Assembly (NCBI RefSeq): GCF_002138415.1
Contig: NZ_CP015612.1
Coordinates: 1,094,001 to 1,158,000 of the forward strand
Direction of reading: 5' to 3'
DNA length: 64,000 bases
Source of the DNA: Stenotrophomonas maltophilia
GTDB lineage: Bacteria > Pseudomonadota > Gammaproteobacteria > Xanthomonadales > Xanthomonadaceae
Each line of letters opens with the position of its first letter. Position 1 is the stretch's first letter. Shown piece after piece: positions 51,265 to 59,961 of this stretch. The position numbers were made by a program, and so were the translations under genes. The notes under the pieces are model-generated. The model worked only from the letters and a program-made list of their open reading frames with translations, made no database searches and was not told the DNA's origin.

Positions 51265-53685
51265 TCAGAACTTCGCGTTCAACGAAATCCAGTAGCTGCG
51301 GCGCTGGTCCTTGGTCGCGTAGTCGTCCACGCAGCTGAACTCGCTGGGATTGAGCAGCAGGCACGACTGCGAAACGAAGTCCTTGTCGAACAGGTTGTTG
51401 ACCCGCGCGTTGACCGTCAGCCACGGCGTGGCCTTCCAGCTGCCACCGAGATGGAAGATCGTGTAGTCCTCGTAGTAGCGCACGTGGCGGGCGCCGGCAC
51501 TGTCGATGAGGGTGTCGCGATAGCGGTCGTAGCGGCCTTCGCCGATCAGCGACAGGCTGATCGCTTCGTTGATCTGCCAGTTGAGGCTGGCGTTGGCCAT
51601 GTGCTTTGCCGGCGTGGTGCCCGAGATCGGGCGTCCCTTGTCGGGGCCGCTGGTCTGCTCGCTCTTGGTCCAGGTGTAGTTGCCGCGCAGCTGCAGGGTG
51701 TCGAGCAGGTCGACATGCGCGGCCAGTTCGGCACCGCGGGTTTCGGCCTTGTCGATGTTCACGCTCTGGGTGAAGGTGCTGTAGCCCAGCGCCGCCCAGC
51801 CAGGGCCGATGTCCACGCAGTAACCGCTGCCGGCCGGCGCCACTTCGCAGTTGGGGAAGGTGCCGCCGCTGGCGATCTTGTCCTCGAATTTGTTGAAGAA
51901 GCCGGTCACGTTGAAGCCCCAGCGCTGGCCCTCGTAGTAGGCGGCCAACTCGTAGTTGGTGCTGGTTTCAGGCTTCAGGTTCGGCGAACCCACCAGCGGC
52001 AGCACGCCCTGGCCACCGAAGCCGGTGATGCCCGGGAACAGCTGGTCCGGACGCGGGGTCTTGTAGCCGGTGCTGACGCCGCCCTTGAAGGTCCACGCGT
52101 CGCTGGCGTTCCACACCAGGTAGCCGCGCGGGCTGACGTGGCTGCCGAACACGTTGTGGTCGTCGTAGCGCAGGCCGAAGGTGGCGGTGAGGCTATCGGT
52201 CAACGCCCAGTTGTCCTCGGCGAACAGCGCCCACATGCGGTGCTTCTGCTTGGTGTTGCTGCGATAACCGGCGCCATCCATGCCGAACACGCCATCGATC
52301 ATGTCGGTGTCGTTGTACTGGCCGCCGACGGTCAGCTTGTGCGCGCCGAAGTCGAGGTCGAGCATCGTGTCGAGCACGTAGCCTTCCAATTCCATGGTGC
52401 GCAGCGGGCGCGGCAGGAACGCCTGCAGGCGCGCCATCTCGCTGGGATTGAGTGCGGTCAGCGCATTGCCGCGGCCGGCCGCACAGTTGTTGGCGGCACC
52501 GGTGCGACGGCAGACGTCATTCCACAGCGTCTGCAGGTTGGCGCGCTCGTCCAGGGTCAGCGGCAGCGAGCGGCCGAGGTTGCTGCTCTTGCTGTGGGTC
52601 AGCGAGGTCTGCCAGGTGCCGAAGCTGTAGCGGCCCTGGTGAGTCAGCGACAACTGGTCGCGCTCGTAGCGCTGGTAGGCGGTGTAGCCCACGCGCGGCT
52701 GCACCACGCGGCGGGTGACGGTGCCGCTGCCGTTCGGGTTGGGGATGACCGCGTTGCCGACGCGCCAGAGACTGGCCAGGCTGTCCAGCGTGCCGGTCTG
52801 GCCTTCGCTGTTGTCGTACTTCTGCCGCGACACGTCGTAGTCCAGCCACAGTTCGTGATCGTCGTTGACGCGGAAATCCAGGCGTACGCCGGTGTTCCAG
52901 TTGGTGTTGGCCACCGACTTGCCGCCACCACCGAAGCCGATGCTGCGCTCCCACAGGCTGCCGTCCGGCAGGGTCAGCGCATCCCACTCCGGATTGGAGG
53001 CCTTGGCGTCGTAGTAGCTGCCGCGTACTGCCAGGCTGAGGCGGTCCTTCAGCAGCGGGCCGCTGAGGTAGACGTCGGTGGTGCGTGCATCGCCGAACTG
53101 ATCGTCCTGCTGCACGGTGAAGCCCTGGGTGAGCGCGCCGTGCCAGCTGTCCTGGTTGCGACGGGTGATGATGTTGATCACGCCGCCCATTGCATCCGAG
53201 CCGTACAACGTGGACATCGGGCCGCGCACCACTTCAATGCGCTCGATGGCATCCAACGGCGGCAGGTAGGCGAACTGGCCACCGCCGAAGTTGTTCGGAT
53301 ACAGCTGGCCGACATTGCTCTGGCGGCGGCCGTCGATCAGCACCAGGGTGTACTCGGAGGGCAGGCCGCGCATCGAGATGGTGGCACGGCCGTTCTTGTC
53401 GCTGGCCTCCAGACCGACGTCGATGCCTTCAACGTCGCGCAGCGCGTCGACCAGATTGGTGTACGGGCGCTTGCTGAGTTCTTCGCGGCTGACCACGCTG
53501 ATGCTGGCGGGTGCATCGACCACCTTCTGCTCAAAGCCGGAGGCGGTGACCACCACCTTGTCCAGCGTCTGTGGTGCGCCGGAAGCGTCACCGTGGGCGA
53601 GGGCAGGGGCGGTCATGGCCGCCAGCACGGCGCTGGTCAGCAGGGTACGGGACAGGGACGAACGGACACGATGGCGCTGGGCCAT
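51265..53685 (-). CDS. TonB-dependent outer-membrane receptor (iron/siderophore type)
   Basis: An 806-residue outer-membrane receptor. The signal peptide is followed by the TonB box region DKVVVTASG near residue 40 and the plug domain (DAPASISVVSREEL, VRGPMSTLYGSDAMGGVINIITRR). A 22-strand barrel ends in a C-terminal aromatic (WISLNAKF). It is an FhuA/FepA/CirA-like protein; the ligand cannot be told, but the Fur-box-like site and reductase neighbours point to ferric siderophores. I start at 53685. The next gene down the operon is PepSY. Confidence 0.92.
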   Translation of the reverse strand: MAQRHRVRSSLSRTLLTSAVLAAMTAPALAHGDASGAPQTLDKVVVTASGFEQKVVDAPASISVVSREELSKRPYTNLVDALRDVEGIDVGLEASDKNGRATISMRGLPSEYTLVLIDGRRQSNVGQLYPNNFGGGQFAYLPPLDAIERIEVVRGPMSTLYGSDAMGGVINIITRRNQDSWHGALTQGFTVQQDDQFGDARTTDVYLSGPLLKDRLSLAVRGSYYDAKASNPEWDALTLPDGSLWERSIGFGGGGKSVANTNWNTGVRLDFRVNDDHELWLDYDVSRQKYDNSEGQTGTLDSLASLWRVGNAVIPNPNGSGTVTRRVVQPRVGYTAYQRYERDQLSLTHQGRYSFGTWQTSLTHSKSSNLGRSLPLTLDERANLQTLWNDVCRRTGAANNCAAGRGNALTALNPSEMARLQAFLPRPLRTMELEGYVLDTMLDLDFGAHKLTVGGQYNDTDMIDGVFGMDGAGYRSNTKQKHRMWALFAEDNWALTDSLTATFGLRYDDHNVFGSHVSPRGYLVWNASDAWTFKGGVSTGYKTPRPDQLFPGITGFGGQGVLPLVGSPNLKPETSTNYELAAYYEGQRWGFNVTGFFNKFEDKIASGGTFPNCEVAPAGSGYCVDIGPGWAALGYSTFTQSVNIDKAETRGAELAAHVDLLDTLQLRGNYTWTKSEQTSGPDKGRPISGTTPAKHMANASLNWQINEAISLSLIGEGRYDRYRDTLIDSAGARHVRYYEDYTIFHLGGSWKATPWLTVNARVNNLFDKDFVSQSCLLLNPSEFSCVDDYATKDQRRSYWISLNAKF

Positions 53686-53831
53686 GGCAGTTACCTCGAA
53701 GGATGCAGGGTGGTGCGATGCCTGGCGCAAACGGCGCGGCATGCACGGGGAGGCCCGGTCAGGGGCGGCAGGGATGAAGCAGGCAGCGGCGTACAGGCGC
53801 GACCGCGCAGGCGGTCACGTCGGGCCGTGGA
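53686..53831. other. Leader between the small exported protein and the TonB receptor
   Basis: The 146-bp spacer contains no gene and no GTAG REP. Nothing that I can call an operator is seen. Confidence 0.5.
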
Positions 53832-54233
53832 TCAGGCGAGCGGCGGCGCCTGGCCGCGTTGCTGGCGACGCCCGGGCGCATTGGCCCAGGGCGTGTCCGG
53901 AGCGGCCAGCGGCCAGTCCGGGCGCACGCCGGGCATGGCCGGCGTGGCGGGTACGAGTTCCAGCTCAGTGCGCAGCCATTGGCTCGCCAGCAGCAGTGAC
54001 GGACGTGCCTTCTCGGCCGACTTCACCGGAGCGGACGCGCAGCGGCGCAGCTTGGCCGGTGCCTCTTCCTGCAGGGGGCCTTCGCCACCGCGTTCTTCCA
54101 GCGGCATCTGCACGGCCATTCCGGCCTGGGCGTGCGGCAGCAACGGCAGGGTGCCCAGCAGCAAGGCCAGCATCGCCACCCACGCCAGCAGGCTGGCCAG
54201 CGCAGGACGCTGGCCGCGCATGGCGGTGCCCAT
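53832..54233 (-). CDS. Small exported/membrane protein at the head of the flavin-iron operon
   Basis: A 133-residue protein of no recognised family. It starts with a hydrophobic signal or anchor (LASLLAWVAMLALLLGTLPLL) followed by a Pro/Ala/Arg-rich region with one Cys (RRCASAP). The start may be 54233 or 54221. It lies between a Fur-box-like site and the TonB receptor and could be a periplasmic accessory protein. The same architecture recurs at 58327 upstream of piuA, which makes chance less likely. Base composition is as in the rest of the window. Confidence 0.6.
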   Translation of the reverse strand: MGTAMRGQRPALASLLAWVAMLALLLGTLPLLPHAQAGMAVQMPLEERGGEGPLQEEAPAKLRRCASAPVKSAEKARPSLLLASQWLRTELELVPATPAMPGVRPDWPLAAPDTPWANAPGRRQQRGQAPPLA

Positions 54234-54349
54234 CTTGCGATGGATGAGTGGACGAGGGCGAAGCGGGCGCAGCAAGCGGGGTCCCCAAAGGTCTGCCGGC
54301 AGCGGCCGGCATCAACGGGGCGTGATTGTAATGAGAGCTGTTAACCGTT

Positions 54350-54368
54350 GCAAATGAGAATGATTGCC
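54350..54368 (-). promoter_or_regulatory. Fur-box-like site heading the flavin-iron operon
   Basis: GCAAATGAGAATGATTGCC agrees with the 19-bp Fur consensus GATAATGATAATCATTATC at 13 positions. It lies 117 bp upstream of the small exported gene at 54233 and beyond the stop of the oppositely placed piuC. Iron-replete repression of the operon at 46335-54233 would follow. Confidence 0.7.
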
Positions 54369-54396
54369 AAAATGTCGCAGGCCGGCCAGGTGGGGC

Positions 54397-55074
54397 TCAG
54401 ACTTCGCTCCAGCGCCGCAGCAGGTTGTGGTACACGCCGGTCAGCTGCAGCACCGCCTCGGCGTCGCCGCCGGTCTGCCGCAGGCGCTCGATCGAGCCAT
54501 CCATTTCCCACAGCAGGCGCCGCTGCACGTCGTCGCGGATCATGCTCTGCACCCAGAAGAACGAGGCAACGCGCGCGCCGCGGGTGACCGGCCGCACCTG
54601 GTGCAGGCTGCTGGACGGATACACGATCAGGTCGCCGGCCGGCAGCTTTACCTCGTGCTCGCCGTAGGTATCGCTGATGATCAGCTCGCCGCCCTCGTAC
54701 TCCTCGGGCGCGGACAGGAACAGGGTGCAGGAGATATCCGAGCGCAGTTGCTCGCCGTTGGCCAGGTTCATCACCGCGCCATCGACATGGAAGCCATAGG
54801 TGCCCCCACCGCTGTAGCGGTTGAAACGCGGCGGCAGGTATTTCAGTGGCAGCGCCGCGCTGAAGAACAGCGGGTGCCGGGCCAGCGCGACGAGGATGAT
54901 CTCGCCCAGTTCGCGGCGCAGCGGCGAGGCCTCGGGCAGCTGCTGGTTGTGCTTGGCCTGTGCGCCCAGGTGGCCCACGGTTTCGCGGCCATCGGTCCAG
55001 TCGGCGGCGTCGAGGCGGCGACGGAAATCGGCCACCTGGTCGGCGCTGAGAATGTCGGGGATGTGCAGCAGCAT
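54397..55074 (-). CDS. piuC: Fe(II)/2-oxoglutarate-dependent PKHD-type hydroxylase PiuC
   Basis: A 225-residue PKHD-type dioxygenase (YbiX/PiuC family). The iron triad is H96 and D98 in FHVDGA and H158 in [11 protein letters not shown], where a following Arg binds 2-oxoglutarate. PiuC is linked to iron uptake and acts with the receptor PiuA in Pseudomonas; its substrate is unknown. It is the last gene of piuA-Sel1-piuC, which keeps the three genes found together in P. aeruginosa. Confidence 0.92.
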   Translation of the reverse strand: MLLHIPDILSADQVADFRRRLDAADWTDGRETVGHLGAQAKHNQQLPEASPLRRELGEIILVALARHPLFFSAALPLKYLPPRFNRYSGGGTYGFHVDGAVMNLANGEQLRSDISCTLFLSAPEEYEGGELIISDTYGEHEVKLPAGDLIVYPSSSLHQVRPVTRGARVASFFWVQSMIRDDVQRRLLWEMDGSIERLRQTGGDAEAVLQLTGVYHNLLRRWSEV

Positions 55075-55084
55075 GCGGGACTCC

Positions 55085-55804
55085 TCAGAGGGACGGCGGT
55101 GCGACCAGGGCGCGCACCTGTGGATGCGGCGACGCGGCCAGCTCCGGCACGATGTGCGCCATGAACGCCGGGCTGCCGTGCGCCAGAGCGAGCCGCAGCC
55201 AATGCACGGCTTGCTCGACCTGGCCGGCCTGCAGCAGGATCGAGGCGTAGTTGGCCTGGCCGCGGAAATCACCGGCTTCGGCGGCGCGCTGGTACCAGGC
55301 GAGCGCCGCCTGCGGATCGGGTGCAGTATCCAGCCCGTCTTCGAGGTGGCGGGCCAGCAGGTTCATCGATTTGGCGTGGCCCAGGTGCGCGGCACGGGTG
55401 TACAGGGCCAGTGCCTGCGCGCGGTCCTGGGTCACGCCGCGGCCGGTGGCCAGCAGGTTGGCCAGGTTGTAGAGGCCCCAGTCCAGCCCCGTGTCGGCCG
55501 CGCGCCGGTACCACACTGCCGCTAGCGTCGGGTTGGCCGCGGTGCCGTGGCCCAGCTCATGGCAGCGGCCAAGCATGTTCATCGCCATCGGTGCGCCGTT
55601 GTTGGCGGCGGTTTCGTACCAGAGCAGTGCCGCCGAGGCGTCCTGTGCGGTGCCTTTGCCTTCCATGTGCATCTGCGCGAGCAGCAGTTGTGCCTCGACC
55701 TGTCCAGCCTGCGCGGCGTCGCGCACGCGTGCGAACGCGGCCTGCGGATCATGCTGCAGCAGCTCGGCCAGGGCGTCGCTGTCGATGGGAGTGCGGGTAA
55801 CCAT
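55085..55804 (-). CDS. Sel1-like repeat protein of the piu locus
   Basis: A 239-residue protein with at least four Sel1/TPR-like repeats (for example [66 protein letters not shown]). It is a helical scaffold that usually mediates protein contacts. It sits between the receptor and piuC as the counterpart of P. aeruginosa PA4516. No signal peptide is visible, so it is probably cytosolic. Confidence 0.88.
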   Translation of the reverse strand: MVTRTPIDSDALAELLQHDPQAAFARVRDAAQAGQVEAQLLLAQMHMEGKGTAQDASAALLWYETAANNGAPMAMNMLGRCHELGHGTAANPTLAAVWYRRAADTGLDWGLYNLANLLATGRGVTQDRAQALALYTRAAHLGHAKSMNLLARHLEDGLDTAPDPQAALAWYQRAAEAGDFRGQANYASILLQAGQVEQAVHWLRLALAHGSPAFMAHIVPELAASPHPQVRALVAPPSL

Positions 55805-55872
55805 GGGGTGAGTATCGCCGGAAACAAAAACGGCGGCAGGAGACCCTGCCGCCGTGGTGGAGCGGAGTTACA

Positions 55873-58176
55873 TCAGAACTTCACGTTCAGTGCCAGGGTG
55901 GCCGAGCGACCCGGGGCGATGCTCGCGTAGTGCGAGGCATAGGCCTTGGTGAAGTAGGTCTTGTCGGTCAGGTTCTGCACGTTGAGCTGCAGGCTGATGT
56001 TGTCCTGGATCGCGTAGCTGGCCATCGCGTCGAAGCGGGTGTAGCTCGGGATCCACTTGGTGTTGGCCACATCACCGTACTGCTTGTCCGAGTAGAACGC
56101 ACCGGCGCCGATGGTCAGGCCGATCGGGAAGCGGTAGGTGGTCCACAGGTTGGCGCTGTGCTTGGCGGTGTTCGGGAACACGTTGCCGTTGTTCGGCGAC
56201 GGCACGTAGACGTTGGACGGGCAGGTGCGGCCGGACACGGCGCAGACGAAGCCGTTGTCCTTCAGTTCCGAGTCCAGGTAGGTGTAGCCGCCGTACAGGC
56301 TCCAGGCATCGGTCAACTGGCCATTGAAGCCCAGTTCGAAGCCGTTGATTTCCTTCTTGCCAGCATTCTGGCTGGTGCCGTTGTCGATGGTCACACGTGC
56401 ATTGTTCATCACGGTGTGGAAGATCGCTGCGGTCAGGTTCAGGCGGTTGTCCAGCAGGTCCCACTTGGTGCCGAGTTCGAGGTTCTTCGTATCCTGCGGC
56501 TTGAGGTCGGCCACCAGCCCGGTCAGGCCGTCGGAGCCATCGCCACCATCCATGCCCGGCGGGGTCGAGGAGGTGCCCCACGACAGGTAAATGCTGCCGT
56601 TGGCCGCCGGCTTGAACACGACGCCGGCCTGGTAGTTCACGAAGTCGTTATCGTTGCGCAGGCGGGTCGGCGCTGCGTTGAGCACCGGCGTGGTCAGCGT
56701 AGTGCTGTAATCGTCATAACGCAGGCCGACGTTGAAGCTCCACTGTGCATTGAGCTCGATGGTGTCGAACAGATAGGCGGACTTGGTCTTGGTGCGCTGT
56801 TCAACGTCCAGCGCCTTGTTGCTGCGATAGACGATCTGACCGGCAGCCCACGGATCGTTCGGATTCGGATTGTTGAAGTCGGTGCAGTTGTAGTTGGTGG
56901 CGGCGCCGGACACGCGGCACACGGAGCTGTTGGCGGCAGTTTCCAGCGGATTGGCGGTGCCCGGCGTCATCAGGTAGCTGCCGCGGGTCATCTTCTCGTC
57001 GCTGTATTCCACGCCGGCGCTGTAGCTGTGCTTCAGTGCGCCGGTCTGGAAGGCGCCGGTCAGGCCGAGCTGATCAGCGAAGCTCTTGACGTCGACGGCG
57101 CGGCTGTTGGTGCGGCGCCACAAGGTGCCGTAATTGTTCGGGTTGCCCTTGCTGTCGTCGGGCTGGGTCCACAGGTAGTCGTTGCTGGTGTTGCCCAGGC
57201 GCGCGATGTTGCGCAGCTTGTGGCCGCCGAAATCGTAGCTGGCGTCCAGGGTGCTGATGTCGGCGCGGGTACGCTGGAAGTCACGGTCGACCAGGCCGTA
57301 GTAGTTGTTGCGGTCCGGCACCATCGGGCGGCCATCGCCATTCTTGGCCACGTTAGGGCCGCTGGTGAACGGGTTGTTGTACGGGAAGCCACCCGCGTCC
57401 GGCAGATCATCGCTCTGCATGTGGTAGTGGCTGGCGATCAGCTGCGCCGGGCCGTTCAGGCCGAACGCGATCGACGGCGCGATGCCCCAACGGCTGACAT
57501 TGGCAGCGTCACGGCCGGCGATGTCCGACTCGTGCTTCATCAGGTTCAGGCGGGCAGCGATGCCATCGCCCAGCACGTAGTTGGCGTCCACGGTGCCGCG
57601 TGCGTAGCTGTCGGTGCCGATGCCCATGCTGGCGCTGGTTTCGTTCTTCAGCTTCGGCGTCTTGCTCACCAGGTTCAGGCTGCCACCACCGGAGTCACGG
57701 CCGCCGTAGGCCGAGCTCGGGCCCTTGACCACTTCCACCTGCTCCAGGTCGAAGATCTCGCGGGTCTGCGAGCCGACATCGCGCAGGCCGTCGACGAAGA
57801 TGTTGCTCTGCGAATCGAAGCCGCGGATGAAGGGGCGGTCGCCGGTCGGGTTGCCGCCTTCGCCGGCGCCGAAGGTGATGCCCGGCACCATGCGCAGCGC
57901 ATCCTGCAGGTTGGTCGCACCGGTCTCGGCGATCAGCTTCTCCGACACGATCGACACCGACTTCGGGGTGTCCAGCAGCTCGGCGGTGAACTTCGGCGAG
58001 GACGGATTGAACCAGCTGCCGCGCACCTGCACCTTGTCCAGGTCGGTGGCCTTGCGGGAGCTGGCATCGGCGCTGTCGGCGGCCTGTGCGACCAGCGGTG
58101 CGAAGCCGGCGGCCAAGGTGGCGGTAGCGAGCAGGGAAACGCGCGGGGCGTGCTTGCGGGACGTGATGTGGGTCAT
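55873..58176 (-). CDS. piuA: TonB-dependent siderophore receptor PiuA/Fiu-like
   Basis: A 767-residue outer-membrane receptor. The signal peptide (LLATATLAAGFAPLVAQA) is followed by the TonB box (DKVQVRGSW), the plug domain (ELLDTPKSVSIVSEKL, RPFIRGFDSQSNIFVDGLRDVG, VVKGPSSAYGGRDSGGGSLN) and a barrel ending in TLALNVKF. The SxGGRxxGG plug motif is Fiu/PiuA-like, typical of catecholate uptake. In other species this receptor takes up catechol-containing drugs such as cefiderocol. It is followed by Sel1 and piuC genes and preceded by a Fur-box-like site. Confidence 0.9.
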   Translation of the reverse strand: MTHITSRKHAPRVSLLATATLAAGFAPLVAQAADSADASSRKATDLDKVQVRGSWFNPSSPKFTAELLDTPKSVSIVSEKLIAETGATNLQDALRMVPGITFGAGEGGNPTGDRPFIRGFDSQSNIFVDGLRDVGSQTREIFDLEQVEVVKGPSSAYGGRDSGGGSLNLVSKTPKLKNETSASMGIGTDSYARGTVDANYVLGDGIAARLNLMKHESDIAGRDAANVSRWGIAPSIAFGLNGPAQLIASHYHMQSDDLPDAGGFPYNNPFTSGPNVAKNGDGRPMVPDRNNYYGLVDRDFQRTRADISTLDASYDFGGHKLRNIARLGNTSNDYLWTQPDDSKGNPNNYGTLWRRTNSRAVDVKSFADQLGLTGAFQTGALKHSYSAGVEYSDEKMTRGSYLMTPGTANPLETAANSSVCRVSGAATNYNCTDFNNPNPNDPWAAGQIVYRSNKALDVEQRTKTKSAYLFDTIELNAQWSFNVGLRYDDYSTTLTTPVLNAAPTRLRNDNDFVNYQAGVVFKPAANGSIYLSWGTSSTPPGMDGGDGSDGLTGLVADLKPQDTKNLELGTKWDLLDNRLNLTAAIFHTVMNNARVTIDNGTSQNAGKKEINGFELGFNGQLTDAWSLYGGYTYLDSELKDNGFVCAVSGRTCPSNVYVPSPNNGNVFPNTAKHSANLWTTYRFPIGLTIGAGAFYSDKQYGDVANTKWIPSYTRFDAMASYAIQDNISLQLNVQNLTDKTYFTKAYASHYASIAPGRSATLALNVKF

Positions 58177-58258
58177 GGTCTGGGTGGCGGTGGCTTGGAT
58201 CAGGAAAGGGCGAGGGCCGAAGCGCGGACAGCGCGACGGCACGTAGAAAGCTTCTTCT

Positions 58259-58285
58259 GTAGAGCCGAGCCGATGCTCGGCTGGC
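58259..58285. repeat. GTAG REP upstream of piuA
   Basis: GTAGAGCCGAGC followed by the complementary GCTCGGCTGGC. It lies in the 150-bp spacer between the small exported gene and piuA. Confidence 0.75.
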
Positions 58286-58326
58286 AGGAAACGCAATCAG
58301 GCGCACGGCAACGGCCGCAGGGCGCC

Positions 58327-58728
58327 TCAGCTGGCGTGCGGTGCGGGCGGAGCGTGGCCGGGGTTCAACCGCAGTGCGGGATCACGCAGCTGCCAGCGCA
58401 GAGCGTCGGAACGCCACAGCGGAACATGCGCGACCAGGGCGGCGCGCGGGGGGGGCAGTCCGGTACAGGGCGTGGCACCCTCGCCATCCAGCGGCGGCTC
58501 GGGTGCTGGCGCGGCATGGTGCGGGCACTCGTCCGCCGGCGGGGCCGGCATCGGCATGACCTGCAGATCTTCAGCGTGTGCCTGCCAGCCGTGGGTGGCC
58601 GGGTTGCTGCCGCGTCCTTCGTGCAGTGCCGACCAGCCCAGCAGCAGCGTCAGCAGTGCGGCCACGAGCAGCGGCCACCCTTGACGGGCAAGCTGGCACA
58701 GCGTGGCGGCGGGCGCGGGCGAAGCCAA
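58327..58728 (-). CDS. Small exported protein at the head of the piu locus
   Basis: A 133-residue protein with a hydrophobic segment (GWPLLVAALLTLLLGWSAL, about residues 17-36) and a Pro/Ala/His-rich periplasmic part. That part contains ECPHH and, later, PCTG, so Cys and His could bind metal or form a disulfide. It begins with a TTG codon without a clear ribosome-binding site, so the start is uncertain. No family is recognised. It mirrors the protein at 53832: a small exported protein between a Fur-box-like site and a TonB receptor gene. Confidence 0.55.
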   Translation of the reverse strand: MASPAPAATLCQLARQGWPLLVAALLTLLLGWSALHEGRGSNPATHGWQAHAEDLQVMPMPAPPADECPHHAAPAPEPPLDGEGATPCTGLPPPRAALVAHVPLWRSDALRWQLRDPALRLNPGHAPPAPHAS

Positions 58729-58753
58729 GGCGCGGAGGCGGAGTCGTTACGAA

Positions 58754-58774
58754 GATGTTACGTAGAATAACATC
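58754..58774. promoter_or_regulatory. Perfect 7-bp dyad GATGTTA-N7-TAACATC
   Basis: Perfect 7-bp arms around CGTAGAA, located 3 bp from the Fur-box-like site at 58778 in the piu promoter region. It could be an operator for a second regulator; no such protein gene is adjacent. Confidence 0.4.
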
Positions 58775-58777
58775 AAC

Positions 58778-58796
58778 GATAATGATTCGCATATGC
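58778..58796 (-). promoter_or_regulatory. Fur-box-like site of the piu locus
   Basis: GATAATGATTCGCATATGC matches 13 of 19 positions of the Fur consensus, with the first nine identical. It is 50 bp upstream of the small exported gene at 58728 that leads to piuA-Sel1-piuC, so iron repression is likely. Confidence 0.72.
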
Positions 58797-58858
58797 GGGG
58801 CGTGGCGCGTCGCCGGGGCGGCCCTGAAGTGGCCTGGGAAGGCCCTCACGGCCTTCTG

Positions 58859-58886
58859 GTAGAGCCACCCCATGGGTGGATGCTCT
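58859..58886. repeat. GTAG REP between the piu promoter and the Rieske gene
   Basis: GTAGAGCCACCCCATGGGTGG with a short extension. It lies between the piu promoter and the Rieske gene stop. Confidence 0.75.
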
Positions 58887-58931
58887 CTCGCGGGACGGCC
58901 CGTGGCTGATTCCTCCGGGCCGAACACCGCC

Positions 58932-59264
58932 TCAATCCCGGTCGTCGCGGGTCCAGATCGCGTCGTGCTCCCGCTTCACCGGAAACTTGGGCACAGGACT
59001 GTAGGCCGGGGCGCACAGGGCGCGGCCGTCTCGCACGTCGAAGCGCGCCCCGTGCAGCACGCACTCCACGCTGCCTTCGCCGGTATTGAACTCACCCGAG
59101 GACAGCTCGAACTCCTCATGCGTGCACTGGTCTTCCAGGGCGTACAGCTCGCCGTCGAGGTTGAACACCACGATCGGCGTGCCGGTCACCTCGTCGAACA
59201 CACTCTTCATTTCACCCGGCAACAGCTCGGTGCCGGCACAGACAAAGGTCCAGGCCTCGCTCAC
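58932..59264 (-). CDS. Rieske-type [2Fe-2S] ferredoxin
   Basis: A 110-residue soluble Rieske ferredoxin. Cluster ligands are C47 and H49 (QCTHEEFE) and C68 and H71 (ECVLHGARFDV). Such proteins pass electrons to non-haem oxygenases or act in Fe-S metabolism. It begins at a GTG overlapping the GNAT stop by 4 bp. Its location beside the suf genes suggests a link to Fe-S cluster supply, as it is often found near sufS in related species. No oxygenase partner is in the window. Confidence 0.9.
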   Translation of the reverse strand: MSEAWTFVCAGTELLPGEMKSVFDEVTGTPIVVFNLDGELYALEDQCTHEEFELSSGEFNTGEGSVECVLHGARFDVRDGRALCAPAYSPVPKFPVKREHDAIWTRDDRD

Positions 59265-59800
59265 GCGGCGGCTCCGGCCAGCGGCTTTTCCAGGATCTCG
59301 AAGCGCAGGTCGTCGCGCTTGGGAATACCGAAGCGTTCGTCGCCATACGGGAACGGCTTCTTGATGCCGGTGCGCTGGTAGCCGCGGCGTTCATAGAAGG
59401 CGATCAGCTCGTCGCGCACGTCGATCACCGTCATCTGCATCACCGGCACGCTCCATTCGCGCGCGGCATGCGCTTCGGCAGCCTCCATCATCTGCTTGCC
59501 GACACCGCCGCCCTGTTGGGCCGGGTCGACCGAGAACATGCCGAAGTAGCCCTTGCCATCGACATCGGCAACGTGGGCGCAGGCCACCAGCTGGTCCCCG
59601 CGCTCGGCCAGCAGGATGGTGGAGCGCGGGCGGTCCAGGTCGGCCTGGATGCCTTCGGCATCGATGCGGGCGCCGTCCAGCAGGTCGGCTTCAGTGGTCC
59701 AGCCAACGCGGCTGGCGTCACCACGGTAAGCCGAGGTGACCAGGGCGATCAAGGCGGGGATGTCGGCCGGCGTGGCGGCCCGGTAGGTCAGGGTGGTCAT
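59261..59800 (-). CDS. GNAT-family N-acetyltransferase
   Basis: A 179-residue acetyltransferase with TYRAATPADIPALIALV, the acetyl-CoA loop VDPAQQGGGVGKQMMEAAEA and the C-terminal ELIAFYERRGYQRTG. ATG at 59800 is chosen; a GTG six bases upstream is possible. It is translationally coupled to the Rieske gene. Substrate unknown. The gene is probably part of the suf operon tail, now separated from sufS by the transposase unit. Confidence 0.85.
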   Translation of the reverse strand: MTTLTYRAATPADIPALIALVTSAYRGDASRVGWTTEADLLDGARIDAEGIQADLDRPRSTILLAERGDQLVACAHVADVDGKGYFGMFSVDPAQQGGGVGKQMMEAAEAHAAREWSVPVMQMTVIDVRDELIAFYERRGYQRTGIKKPFPYGDERFGIPKRDDLRFEILEKPLAGAAA

Positions 59801-59855
59801 GGACACATTCTAGGTGGGGTGGGGGCGGGCGCAAATGGGGGAGGGGTCTGGGGGA

Positions 59856-59896
59856 GGGGTCAGATCCCTTTCGCAAAGCGATAGGGATCTGACCCC
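59856..59896. repeat. GGGGTCAGATCCC palindrome, symmetric copy
   Basis: GGGGTCAGATCCC and GGGATCTGACCCC with a stem-loop of CTTTCGCAAAG-like bases. It lies 66 bp before the transposase-flanking palindrome at 59962. Confidence 0.8.
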
Positions 59897-59961
59897 GACG
59901 TCTACTGACCCAACGGCAGGCCATGGACCGACTGGCACAGGTGCGGAATTGGCAGATGCTC

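Noticed and set aside
50803..54357. Very long open frame on the plus strand opposite the TonB receptor and PepSY genes
   Set aside because: It is the antisense of well-supported genes with conserved motifs; high GC keeps antisense frames open. No domain or ribosome-binding site is visible.
55930..58770. Open frame of over 900 codons opposite piuA
   Set aside because: Same reason: antisense of a clear receptor gene, with His/Gln/Val-biased composition typical of shadow frames.
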